Shown here: piece after piece, positions 34,401 to 46,036 of the stretch
Layout: the number at the start of each line of letters is the position of its first letter
Numbering within the stretch: the stretch's first letter is position 1
DNA from: Helicoverpa zea
Lineage: Eukaryota; Arthropoda; Insecta; Lepidoptera; Noctuidae
Direction: 5' to 3'
Assembly: GCF_022581195.2 (NCBI RefSeq)
Contig: NC_061461.1
Location: 12,338,001 to 12,402,000, forward strand
DNA: 64,000 nt
Position numbers and translations under genes: made by a program
The notes under the pieces: generated by a model
Database searches by the model: none
What the model was told of the DNA's origin: nothing
Seen by the model: the letters and a program-made list of their open reading frames with translations, nothing else

Positions 34401-34894
34401 GTTTTATTTATACTTTCTTGACTTAGGGGGTACGGGCAGGCGGCGGTGACTGAGAATTTCTTAGTGCCAATGTCCATTTAATGGACGCGGTTTGCTGGAT
34501 AGAGTGGCCAGTATTTGGATGGAAATTGAATTTGGATTTGGAATGATTTTTGTATAGTTTTTACAAGCGCAGTGTTATTTTTGTTATTTTAAGGATTGCA
34601 ACCATTGCAACTATCGCAAGGGACCAAAAATCAATGAAAATACGGGCAAAACTATATATTAAAAATTCACTTTCTAATTTCAGTTTTGCTATGGTGTCTT
34701 TTTATATTCATTAGGTATATTAATACATAATATTATTATATTCCAATTAAAAACCTATTTTGCAAGACAATATCTAATTTTAAACACCGGAATCCAACAA
34801 GAAAACATTCCCTTTAGAAAAAAAAATATATACGAATCGAACAAAAAATTCAAATTTCACTAACGCCATTTTTCCTTGACATTCACATCGGCAT

Positions 34895-35025
34895 TAGGAG
34901 CCGGCGTCTGTGTCACGTCTCCCGCCGCGCGCATGTGTGCGTGACCGCGCCTGTGTGAGTGAGCGACTCTTGCGCAGGTAACCGGGATCGTCTGCGGTGC
35001 GCCGGGATAGGCAGCGTTCATACTG
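34895..35025 (+). promoter_or_regulatory. CpG island with a possible 5' UTR exon end
   Basis: 'gtctcccgccgcgcgcatgtg' is followed by 'gagcgactcttgcgcag/gtaacc', a good splice donor at 34979-34980 (cag/gtaacc). This could be an untranslated first exon feeding the exon at 35772. No TATA box is visible. Confidence 0.4.
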
Positions 35026-35509
35026 CTCCCCAGTAAAATCTTAGATTTTTTTACTCTTAGAAGATTCTTAGTGGGTTGACTTATTTAGAGTTTACTATTT
35101 AGAGACACTTTCAGAATTTGTGTTAGAATGCCTACTATTTCAAATCAAAGTAAAAAGTATATTGAGACTTAAATAAACCAAGGTAAGAGCTAAATTAATT
35201 GAACTCTAAGACGAAGAATGCATTGTGAAGCGCCGAGTGAATGTAACTGTACAAACTGTTCTATGCACGTGATGGATGGATATGCACTTTATTTACTTTA
35301 GCCAACATAATACTTGTGTAATAATTTATTGTGCTTCATCTCTTTCATACGTATTTCAAAATAAAATAGCAGCATAAAATTAAATCATTATAAAATACTT
35401 GAAGCAGACTGCACTTGAAAACGGCTCCCCATTATCGCACCGCAGATCATTTATTAAAAAAAAAATCGCATCGCCAAAAATCTTACAAGAAATTAATTAC
35501 AGAAAAAAA

Positions 35510-35640
35510 AGAAAGGGGTGTGTGCGGCCAGTGTGCGCGCTGACGTAATTTCACTGACGGCGGGAGTGCGCCGGCGCAGTGGCCGCCGAGCCCTCGCGCG
35601 TCCCGGACGACTTGCGCACAACATAACCTTACAACTTAGA
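35510..35640 (+). promoter_or_regulatory. CpG island with a CRE-like site
   Basis: The patch includes 'gtgcgcgctgacgtaatttc' (TGACGTAA, a CRE/CREB-type site) and 'gcgccggcgcagtggccgcc', directly upstream of the small coding exon. It is a candidate core promoter or 5' exon of the plus-strand gene starting here. Confidence 0.45.
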
Positions 35641-35643
35641 AAA

Positions 35644-35761
35644 AAAATATCGACACATCAAAGAACACCTGATTGTCTGATAACCAATAACTGAACAGAT
35701 CATGTTTCAATTTTTTCATATTTTTTTGTGATTTTTTTGAGTTTTGATGTGTCGATATTTT
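35644..35761. repeat. Perfect 19-bp inverted repeat flanking the region before the 35772 exon
   Basis: The left arm AAAATATCGACACATCAAA (35644-35662) and its exact reverse complement (35743-35761) enclose 80 bases. The right arm lies in the polypyrimidine stretch ten bases before the AG acceptor. Confidence 0.9.
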
Positions 35762-35771
35762 CTTTGCGCAG

Positions 35772-35835
35772 GAGTGTAGCACATCGCCGGTGCACGTGTG
35801 ATGTCGTCAGCAGCGGCCTACCCGGAGGGAACGAG
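35772..35835 (+). CDS. Small 5' exon with a start codon (unidentified gene)
   Basis: Acceptor ttttctttgcgcag ends at 35771; a leader of 29 bases is followed by ATG at 35801 and 35 coding bases to donor gag/gtaagt at 35836. It encodes MSSAAAYPEGT plus two bases of the next codon. The codons are GC-rich at third positions and the splice sites are strong, so a real first coding exon is plausible, but 12 residues are too few to name a protein. Downstream exons on the plus strand are not clearly identifiable; the candidate at 53786 joins in phase but gives only a short product. The exon sits at the end of a CpG-rich zone and next to a 19-bp inverted repeat. Confidence 0.45.
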
Positions 35836-36349
35836 GTAAGTTTCTTTTTTTTTATTTTATTAACACCCTTTCTAATAAGTTCCTAGTAAGCCCGATGTTG
35901 TGTAAGATTTTAAAAAATAGTCAGGGCCATCCCTAATTTCTTTTTTTTTATTAGTTTTGTTATTTTATGTTACAAGTTGGCAGATCAAAATTTTCATGGC
36001 AATTTAAACTCGTTTTGGGCCAGAGTTTTCCATGTATTTTTAGTACTGTTGGATCCTTACGTTTTAAAACACTTTAGTATAACAGAAATATTAGAAAACC
36101 TCACACTGATAGTTTAAAAATATCATAAAAATAGGTAATATTATAACTATTAGACCGTCTATGCCTATAAAAAAAAAACAATGAACTCATTGACCATCTA
36201 AGTCTAGTCATTCTTTTTTTTTCTAAACATTTCACAAAGAAGTTCCAAATCCATTCCCAAATTCGAAATTTAAATTCAAAACCTTCTACAGAATCGTTCC
36301 AAATTCAAACCCCTTTCACCGACGAAAAAAAAAGCGCATTTTCCCGGCA

Positions 36350-36465
36350 TTTTACCATTAGAAGATGGCGGCGACACGTCACCGGTGACGCGGGGCCTAA
36401 CCTAGGCCAACATAGTCTATAGGAAGCTCGGGTCATTACACCCGGTCACGGTCACTTTCCCGGGA
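36350..36465. promoter_or_regulatory. CpG patch with a YY1/Pho-like motif
   Basis: 'agaagatggcggcgacacg' contains AAGATGGCGGC, an exact YY1/Pho-type consensus, followed by 'caccggtgacgcggggcc'. It lies about 0.5 kb into the putative first intron. Its regulatory role is inferred from the motif and GC contrast only. Confidence 0.4.
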
Positions 36466-36469
36466 ATAG

Positions 36470-39400
36470 AATCATACTTGTTTAGTCTCACTCATGTAGG
36501 AATTCTAATTAGAAGCCGAACGTGGCAGACGGAACGAGTGGCTTGCCATTTATTGCGGGTATGTAATTTGCTGTATTGTTTGGAATTTTAGTTTTTTGTT
36601 GGATTGAGAGTATATGGGAGAATAATTTTGCTAGAAGCATGTATTCTTTTTTATGGTGTACGCTGGGGTAAGGAATAAAACTTATTGCTAGTTGAAATAT
36701 GAACTCATTAATAGGAACAATCAATTACGTAGTAGATCAATCAACAATCAAATAACCTTATTGTTACTTGAAGTAAAAAAATCATCTTCATAATTCCAGC
36801 CACCTACTTACATTAAATGAAACAGAATATTTGAGTATAGTTACCAGAAAAATGGTTTCCTATTTTGTTGCAAAGATTTTTAATTATGAATTTTGGAAAT
36901 TGTCTAGTTGCCACAGTAACATCTTAGTTTAGAAATTATTAATTCCCTCAATAGCTGCATTTCTTGTAAGTAATAATTTTGCAGGTCACTAAACTAACAC
37001 AAAAAAGAAACCTAGCAAAGTGCAACGAGCATTCCATTCCCACAAAACAAAAACCACAACAGCGCACTGCCAACCCTAGGCACGTTAAAAACGGTTTCTA
37101 AGTCGACTCCGGCGCAGTCATAGTTGCATGTTATCCTAGGTCACTAACACGAGCTTTCACGATCATTGACGAAGGCGGCCGACTTTGCCCGAACGCAGAC
37201 GGCCAGTGTCAAACGATAGACGGCTGATAGTGTGCGTAGTAACTGAGTAATTCATTCATAACTTAGTTGAGGATATTAGGTATGATTATATTGTTTGTTT
37301 GGGTATTAATTAGGTAACAAATTATGTGATTGAACTATTCTAAGATTACTTCAGACATTGCTTTGGCAGTTTTCTCTGCTTATTCTCCATAAGTTGTAGA
37401 ACGTGGTAATAATGCTTAAAGATGTCATCTTTCTTAAAGACTACCTACCTAGAATAATACTGATGTAAGTCTTGATTTTTTCGAAAGATTGACATGCCTA
37501 CAAGTTTTTAGAATTCATTGTCAGACTAAAACAAAAAAAAGAAACCCGAAACACAATTTGTTTGAAACTTTTAAAATAATTCTATGAATGCATGTGTTAT
37601 CCCTAATTTTCTCGGACAGTTCTAGGACAATACAATGACAGGCGATTGATTGTTGATAAGTGTAAATTCTAGTGGAAATCTTATCCCAACCGATATAACT
37701 TTAAGGGAACTTAACTCTATGCTTAATGAAATTTTGACCAGAGCAACTTTTTTTTCGACTTAATAATTCTACAAAGTATGTCCCAGAACAATAGCATTAT
37801 TGTATATGCTTGACACTTGAGCAACCCACTTGCATAAAACCAAACTAATTAGAAATAGGTTTGCCGATCTGCTATAGAACTCGTTGAGCATTTCCATATT
37901 CACAGTACTTATGGCCTAATACTGCCATAATTTCTCAAAACACAGCATTATCAAGTAAAGCAAAGCTTAACGTCTATACATCCGACATGCGACGATATAC
38001 CATAACTGGGTACAACCAGTTTCTCAGTGCTCTTACGTTTTCTGGGAAAATGAGCACCTGTTTCACTAACTACAGTTAGGCTGATCCGTTTGTTCCAACG
38101 ATGCATATAATAAGTACATTATTTTTGCAACTTGGAGTAGCTTAGATAAAAGGAAAGAAGAAAGTTTAACTGGAGACAGCCATTAAGGTAATTCGGATGA
38201 ATTAATTAACAATTAAGCAGTCAAAACATGACAAAAAAGTTACTTTCCCTATTAATTCACAAAATAATTCTATGTCGCAGTATATAAAACCTAAAAAAAA
38301 GCTTTTGATACTGATAAACTTAACAGTTCAAATGAAAAATTACGTTAACCCATTTTGTTCTCTTAATAAAACACTTAACAGAAAATACTTAACACACCTG
38401 CAAAAAACACAAAAGCGAACCCTAATTAGACAAAATGATTCAATTGAAAAGCTACCATTCGCCACTTCTTTCCGCCATATTGGAATGAACCGACTTAAAA
38501 AAAGGCAGTCAAAGCCCAGTCAAGGGTTACATGTGGCCATAAACTATAACAATTTGTCCCTGCGAGGGGGTGAGGTGAAGATGTGAAGGGGGGGGACCCT
38601 ACCTGGTGAGGTCATGAGTGACCGGCAGACAGGTTTTTTGTTTCCGATCCTAGGGATGGGGTGTGCTGTCAGCTGTTTGTGGAGGTATCGATGTTTTGTG
38701 GAAGTTATCGATAGTTGATAATTACATAAATGGTGACTGGCATTTATGTAATATACGATTTATATGTACTTGCTAGGAGTTCATAGGTATCAACATTACA
38801 TGTCGTGAATTCTGAAAAGAAGTTCTTATTAAGTAGGTTTTTTTTATAACGATTACATTTAAGATAAAAACATATCACTAACGTTTTATACAACCCTCTA
38901 TGCAAAAAAAAAAATATCTACCAATCAATACCTGTAAAAAATCATCAGTCGTCTCTAACACCTAACATATCGACAATCGACACCATCCCATCCCTACGCC
39001 ACACATGCCGCCGACATTTCACTGCCAAGGCCTCGCCACCCCATGGTCTGTGGCACACAAACACTATCCTACAGCCTTTTATTATGGCTTTTGATGCCAT
39101 AACCCATTGAAACACGAAGGCCGGCCAACGCTTTGATGGTTACACGTTTTAGAATTGAAAACGATTTAATATTGCTTTATTAGTAAAGTTTTTTGGTTGT
39201 TAGGATATTTTTGCGAGGTTTTTTTTTTTCAAGAAACTCTACTCAAAGATTTTTATGGGACTTAGATGAAGGACGCGTGGTAGTTTTTTTTTTTATTTAG
39301 GAAAACTTAAGAGTAAAGATTTCTTAGGTAGGGGTAGCCCCAGGTTAGGGTTAGGCTTGTAGATATCCCTTGATATGACTAGATAGGATCCAATATGTCT

Positions 39401-42400
39401 AACATCTACTGAGAATTATAACATATACTACAAATACATGAGTTTACCAAGTTTTGGACACGATGAAAGTGTAAATGCACAATGAAACAAAGGAGACTAA
39501 GAAATGGTCACCAACCTCAGAGCAACAACAGTATAGTAGTTGTATAACTTCAATAGATGGGTGTAGATCAGTGCCTGAACATGGTTACACGTTTTACACA
39601 GAAATAAACATCTGAATTAAGAGTCTCCTCCTTTTAAATGAGGATGCTCTCGAGCATAACATATTCCTTCAAAAACAGCTGATTTTATCACACAGATGGG
39701 TAAAAAATGACTTGTGTTCTCAGAAAAAAAAATAATGTAGAAAATAGTAACGATTCGGGAACCCACCCCACACCCCACAGCTCATAAACAGTGTTTGTCT
39801 GTTTGTGTGAACACGTGGCGGAAACAGATGTTAATCTATTAGTAGATACACGCATTATATTCCTTAATTTCGATCATACGTTGTTAATGAGAAATAGTTA
39901 CAAAAAATTGAGAGTAAACAGAGGTAACTTGAGACGGATAGTAACTTCAGTTAAGACGGTCGATAGTCATTTCATTCAATACAAATTGACATAAATAGTC
40001 GTATCTCCTTTTCTCGGACAAAGATTTGAAGCGATTTAAGTAATCGGTTGACTTAACCATGTTAGATTAAAGACAAGATGTCACCGTAGTCTGATGTCAC
40101 CGACATACTGCACAAATGTTTTTTTCTGGACTACACGCTCTAGCAAACAGTAGCAAATTGCATGCGAACATTTCAGACACGCCACGAAACTGCAACCTTT
40201 GTGCGCGAAGAATTTTGATAGCTAGACCGTAGTTAGACCCAGCTCCCACTTCATTGCCTGAAAACAATACTGTTCAACATATCAAAACCAAAATTGTAGT
40301 TAAACATGTTAATAAAATCGGTGATTTCAAAACACCGAATCACAAAATGACCAACCCCTAAATTGCAAAACCGTTTTTATAATAAATCCGCTTAGATTTA
40401 GAAGTCTCCCTAGTTACAATTTAGATGACACGCGTTCCATAGCCTGTACATATAGTAACGAAAGATTAACATTTTATTAAATACCCCACAAAGAACCAGC
40501 CAGTGTTGATAATACAACTCGATAGGGATGGGACTACACAAACCGGTATCACTCGATACCAAAAAAATAGAGAGCTTTAAACGGGTCTAAGGGGTCAAAA
40601 AAGTTGGATACTTGAGAATAAATGGTCGTTTGTTATTGTACTTATAAAGGCTTTTGATGAGAACTTGTCTTTAGTGTGGTGATCGAGAATATGGTATCGA
40701 TATTATTTGGTTGTCTGAACTTCACTAGATTTTATTTTAGGACATTGGTTTTAATTCTAGCTCTCAGAAAGGTAAAGAAAAATGTTTTACTCTCGATGTT
40801 TTAACTAATCTCTAACACCAACATAATTGGGAAATGGCTAGGCAGATGATGATGACGTTTAAACTAATCTCTATACTAAATTGTATCTACATCGGTTCAT
40901 CTGTTTTAAAACCTGTCTGGAAACAGTAAATAGAAAAATTTACCATCACATTTTAATCTTAAGTATGTTTACTCATAAAAATAATGCCATAACAAGAGTG
41001 GTAATATCGCGTGTCAATAGTTATAAAATGTATAAAAATATACTTTTATATTTTCAAATCTCCCAATTACATAAAAATAATGACAAATCATTGCATTTGG
41101 AATTAAATCGAGCTTGTAAAACAAACATAATATCATCAAGTTATGAAACATTATTATTAAAAGTTCATAATCTTTATATTGAATGCGAAATTATCGATAC
41201 AAGTGCACCACACTACTGGTATCGATATTAAGATACCGAGTTTACGACACTGTATTATTTTAACGATATAAATAGGAGGATAGAAATAATGCTCGTTTGG
41301 ACATCATTGCGAGCTATTTTTGTAGAAGGTACATCTCATTATTTTAATTTTAGATGACCCTACATGATGAAATAAGAGCTACACGGTATCGAATTATTTT
41401 TTCGAGCAAAGTTATCCAGGCAATTTGAAAACAGAAGCAGATTTAGACACCGAACTACTTTTTCAGCACTAGGTTTAAATTAGCAAAAAGTTTCAAGCTT
41501 TAAGCACAGCTAAATGTACCCCCGCACCTTAAATAAAATCATTGCAATATATTTGCGGTAAGTGTCTATGTAAACTACATTAGATGCCTATCTTGTAATA
41601 ACATTCCCATTCTGGTTAAACTGCCAGATACCAGAAATATTCAAATTATGGTTTACAATAATAACCGACAGGACTGAGGAACTAGGGCACAAAGAACTTA
41701 CTTTTGGCAAAGAGTACGAAACTTATTAGATAGGTAACCAATTTGTAATTTGTAATATAACTATAGACATGTACTAAGCAAGAATTAGACTATTCCTCAA
41801 ACGAGGCCCAATAATAAATGGATTCGTTTACTATCGAACAGAACACCAATGTTTCAACCAAAAACCTCGTGACCCCAAAAAAGGATTCATCAGAAACTAT
41901 CCAAACATTACCATAGCCTCAAAATCTAAACCCATAAACATATTTTTATTCTCTTACAGGACAAACAGTAGTAAAACCAGTCCCCACAATTTTTTTAATA
42001 ATAAAAATATTCCCAATCGAAACGCAGTCGGCCGGCCCTATTAACGTCAGCGTGTTAAATTTTATTTCGGCGTTTACCGTTTCACCACGCTTTTAACCCT
42101 TCCAGCGATAGACGTTTGAAATTCGAACGCGTAGTAAATGGGAATTTTTAATAAATTCCCAGTGTTTTTTTTTGCTTTTTTTGTTTGTGAAATCCGCGAT
42201 TTATGATTGTGATTTTAATTAGGTAGCTGTTTTTAGAAAGGTTATTAAAAGTGCTGCTTCAAATGATTATAAAATCATCTTTGCCGATTTTTTTGATTTG
42301 CATGCTGTCTTTAAAGAAGTAAGTTTCTAAGCTAATCCACAACTTAAAACAATATTGTTTAATTTTGCTCGAAACTTTATCAATATTCTGATAAAGTATC

Positions 42401-43340
42401 GAGCAAAACTAATTTGATATTCTTTAGGTTCTTCATGATTAGATATGAATTTACTTTCAAAGGACAGGAATTTTCTCCTATAAGCTTCGTAGTTTGAACT
42501 GGTTTCGGTATCCAATTAAATCAAGTAAAAGCAAATTTTGAAGCATAATAAAAAATATTTTACAATTATACAAACTTGTTAACAAATGTAAAAATTTAAC
42601 TGGTACATAAATAAAACCTTATCCAGACTATTAAAATAAACATTCATACTCATTTTATTACGAACTCAAACACTTCATTTATTCTGCATACATCAGTTTT
42701 AATAGTTCTTTTATATCTACTAGCGTATAAAGAGATGCCATCTTAAATTGACGTGAATCAAATTCCGCGTTCCCAATGGGAAAAGTAAAACAATAGTGGG
42801 ACCTGTCCCGTCCCTATGCTAATATACATTGTAATTAGAATCCAGTCTAGTGTAACAGATGTTTAACATAGGAATTTCAACCTTACATGTAAAGAGCAAA
42901 AGTTCCTTTTTAAGTACACGAAGGTTGAATAAAAAATATAAAAATGTTATCTTAGTATCTTTTTGAAAGTGATTGTAAATTTTCTGAATATGCTCTGCTA
43001 CTTTATGTTAACAATGTTAATTGCTTCATTTTTACGACTGCATTTTGTATTAATTCATGTTGCATATCAAATGGGAATTTGTAAAAAATATTCCCAAAAC
43101 ACGTTTTTTTTAACCTGTTTTTTTTTAACTTTATAATTTGGCTTCTGGTCTACAGTGGGATGATATTTGTGTATTATAACCCACCTCAAATCAAGTAGTA
43201 GGACATTATGGATATACGTGGGTGGTGCAGTCACGTTCAACAAACATAACTCTTATTGGTGCATGTGGAATGACAGCCTTGCAGGTCTTGGGTGTGCCCG
43301 AGAAGTTGAACTTGCTACTGGCTGACATCTGTTGAGCTAG
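36470..43340. other. AT-rich non-coding stretch
   Basis: No coding exon recognised. Short frames (for example 38272-38586, 39791-39994 and 40881-41231) are Lys/Asn/Ile-rich by-products of AT-rich DNA. There is a GC-richer spot at 37040-37230, a reverse 'ggctaggcagatgatga' repeat fragment at 40815-40855, and otherwise nothing I can name. It may be intron of the gene starting at 35.8 kb. Confidence 0.5.
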
Positions 43341-43351
43341 ATAATATTGAC

Positions 43352-43380
43352 ATTACAGAGGTATCGGAGACCTCTGTAAT
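43352..43380. repeat. Perfect short hairpin
   Basis: ATTACAGAGGT (43352-43362) and ACCTCTGTAAT (43370-43380) are exact reverse complements with a 7-base loop. It could be a MITE remnant or form an RNA stem. It is too short to call a miRNA precursor. Confidence 0.85.
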
Positions 43381-43612
43381 TGTTTAATAATTTCATTGCA
43401 AACTATTTAAATAAATAAAAAACCTAGTATTTCATTTTATTAACTCCAAAAAAACTCAAGAAGTGCCAAATCTACTACCAATTGAAACTTTAATTAATTT
43501 CTTCGTAATCTAAGTAACAAATTGAGACTTTGCCTTAATTTATTCCAAGAGAACAACTTCCACATCTTCAGCTCCTTGAATAACATTTCACTAATTACAT
43601 CGCGACCCTTTT

Positions 43613-43625
43613 CACGTGCCACGTG
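43613..43625. promoter_or_regulatory. Two CACGTG E-boxes one base apart
   Basis: CACGTGCCACGTG is followed by a cluster of TGAC-type motifs (tgacgg, tgacag, gtgacaacgtgacag) to about 43710. E-boxes of this kind bind bHLH factors, and TGACAG is the TALE homeodomain core. The function is inferred from motifs only. Confidence 0.4.
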
Positions 43626-43719
43626 ACGGTCCTGTCAACGTTTACGAGTCGTTTGACAGACGTACGTGACAACGTGACAGTACTAGTGATGTTTGGTGTG
43701 ACATGTGCTTCTGTGTTTT

Positions 43720-45270
43720 TTTTTTATTTTTATTTTTTTGTAATTTCCCATCGCGTCTCTCTGTCTACGTTTTCTGTGATGATTGTACTTTTAAAATTAG
43801 GAAATTACTTTCAACGAACTATAGTTTTTTTTTTTACTGTCAAACGTTGATAGTGTTGAATGAGGAACTAACTAAGAGTTTACAATCGCTGCTTCATGCT
43901 TTTAATAGCTTCGTAGAACCCTACAGTTCTTAGATATCTACTATTATACCAAATATATTCCCGACTTAGCAAAAATTTTGTCCATTTGCACATTACGGCC
44001 AAATCTTCAACACCTAAACCATTTTAACAAGTAATTCAGTCTTAAGTTCATTCAACTTTAGGTACTAAACTGTTTTCCGTGATTCCTAGGAACATAGCTA
44101 TTTTGTAGTCAACAGGCGACCGTCTAGGTGCCAACATAGCTTTCCTCGTTGAAACATTGTGTTAAATCTTTAGGACATTCTGATTGATTGATTTGTTACT
44201 TGGATTGGGTTTCGGTCTCTCTACTTGAATTAGGATGTCTGTTAGTCGGAATGTTTCTATTATAAGTTTGGTCGTTTGTATGTTCATATTTGTTGTTTCA
44301 TATTCGCTTAAAAATAAGTCTGTCTTTGCAAACGATTTTGTTGTTATGTCCGTTGAGATGACTTTGCCTCTTCATAAATTATTTAACAATAAAAGATTGC
44401 TTCTCAATTGGGCCATTATACGCAAGATCGCTGCATACGTACTGATATGTACTCACATACAGCTCAGTATCAAATCGTTTTGTCCGAATCGCATCATCTT
44501 CAAAATCTTCGAAGATGTCACCTAGCAACAAACAGGTGACTGCTCCTACAGACCTCTAAAAACAGTCAAACGCAAGAAGTTCCAAACAAGTTTTACCAAA
44601 AACGGGTAGCGGCCACCACAGACACGTACCTTCCATATTTGTTCCACCATTCCACTTGACGAGAGCAAATACTACACAAAGACTGGAAAGTGGAAAAAAG
44701 ATGAAGAAAGAAAAACAAAAGAGAGTGCGGCCTGGAATGAGAATAGGATACTGTGTGTTAGTGAGTTTTATAAAATAAATCATTATGTATTCGAGCCACG
44801 AACGCTTAGCAATAATAATAGTGCAAGACGGGGTGGACGCAGGGCTGCCGATACCAAAACTCATTTGTTTGACGAAGATGACGATGAATGGTTTCTTGAA
44901 GAATTTGATAATACTTTTATGGTGAAAGGTTGCATTGCTGTTGAACGAATAAAATCACATTTAAAAGAAGACTTAAAATTATTTACTTGATTAGAAAAAT
45001 GCAAATGGCGAGATTAAGTCAGATTATTTAAATATTACTGTGCTTCTGCAACTTTACTATTTTCCGACTTTGATATTGATTTTACCAGTTATTGTCTATT
45101 CAACGATAATCTATTAATTGACCAATTACGGCCAACATTGCAGCCACTGACAGCCCTACTCAAATAACACTTGGCTAACGATATTTATTAAACATAGAAA
45201 ACTAGAAACAACGAAGTATTAAAATACCATTCGATATTAATGCAGGCAGTTCGTTCAATTACCAACAAAA
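43720..45270. other. AT-rich non-coding stretch
   Basis: A 96-codon frame at 44235-44525 and a 102-codon minus-strand frame at 44556-44864 have no recognisable features and lie in AT-rich DNA. I do not call them genes. Confidence 0.5.
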
Positions 45271-45309
45271 AGCTTGCATGAGAGCTTTGAAAAGGCTGAC
45301 ACCCCTAAC

Positions 45310-45545
45310 TATCCAGTTGAACAAACGACGCGCGCCGTTGCGCCCGCGCCGGCCTCTGATTGGCCGATGCAACTCGCTGCGGCGGCCGTGCGATGGCAGT
45401 ACAGTTTAGCTGAAGTGAGAGTGAGACAGAGGACTGCAGTCGACGGATGCGAGGGTTTCCGATCATTGACTCCTTTCAAGGCCACTGCAAGTAACTTTTT
45501 TGTTGTATGTCATCGTAACGCCTGTAATACTGAACTAAAGTGACC
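45310..45545 (+). promoter_or_regulatory. CpG island with CCAAT motif, candidate promoter or first exon
   Basis: 'cgacgcgcgccgttgcgccc' and 'cctctgattggccgatgc' (inverted CCAAT in GC-rich context) are followed by gtaCAGTtt, an Inr-like site. An 89-codon frame (45274-45543) covers the island, but its composition fits promoter or 5' UTR sequence rather than a known protein. A donor-like site tgcaa/gtaact lies near 45490. Orientation and transcript start are not proven. Confidence 0.4.
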
Positions 45546-45974
45546 TTCAGAACTTTCTTTTGAGGTCGTTTTGGGGACGGACGCGTTTATATTAAAGCTT
45601 GATATTAATAAACGTATCGCTGTCGAATGATAAGTGTTTTGAATTGATTCGCTGTTTGATGTAAGTTTAAAGATTGTGTTGAATGCAATGTTAAGTATTG
45701 TGTTTGGGTTTTATTGTTAATTCTTAATTTTGTTTGATTCTATGTTTCCCAGACACACTTTGCCTACTTTCAAACTAATAATCCATTTGATCTGTATCTG
45801 AACAGCATTAATTTTGCACATACTCAAGTCGTCTCTTGCCAATTCTTCTTTGCTTATAGTCGCCTAAATAAAAAGTACTGCGCAACTAATAACTACATCT
45901 TTCAGGATCTGAGCATCAACTAAAATAATCTTACCTTCTTATTACGATACTACCAAAAACAACCAAGCATGATA

Positions 45975-46036
45975 AACTCAAAGAAGAATAAAGTCAAAAG
46001 TCAAAAGTCAAAGCTCTTTATTCTAATAAGAATAAT
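45975..46036. repeat. Left part of an older repeat interrupted by the hAT element
   Basis: 'gtcaaaagtcaaaagtcaaagctctttattc' is a familiar lepidopteran repeat end. The continuation after the hAT element (48136-48300, 'gaatctttatttgtatgaaac') may belong to the same or a similar LINE tail. Confidence 0.45.

Noticed and set aside
38272..38586. 104-codon frame rich in Lys, Asn and Ile
   Set aside because: Its composition is what AT-rich DNA gives by chance; there are no motifs and no flanking splice signals.
44235..44525. 96-codon frame with a hydrophobic N-terminal stretch
   Set aside because: It could mimic a signal peptide, but it is a chance frame in AT-rich DNA with no family features or partner exons.
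45274..45543. 89-codon frame over the CpG island
   Set aside because: Arg/Ala-rich composition follows from GC-rich promoter-like sequence; there is no domain and no supporting splice structure.
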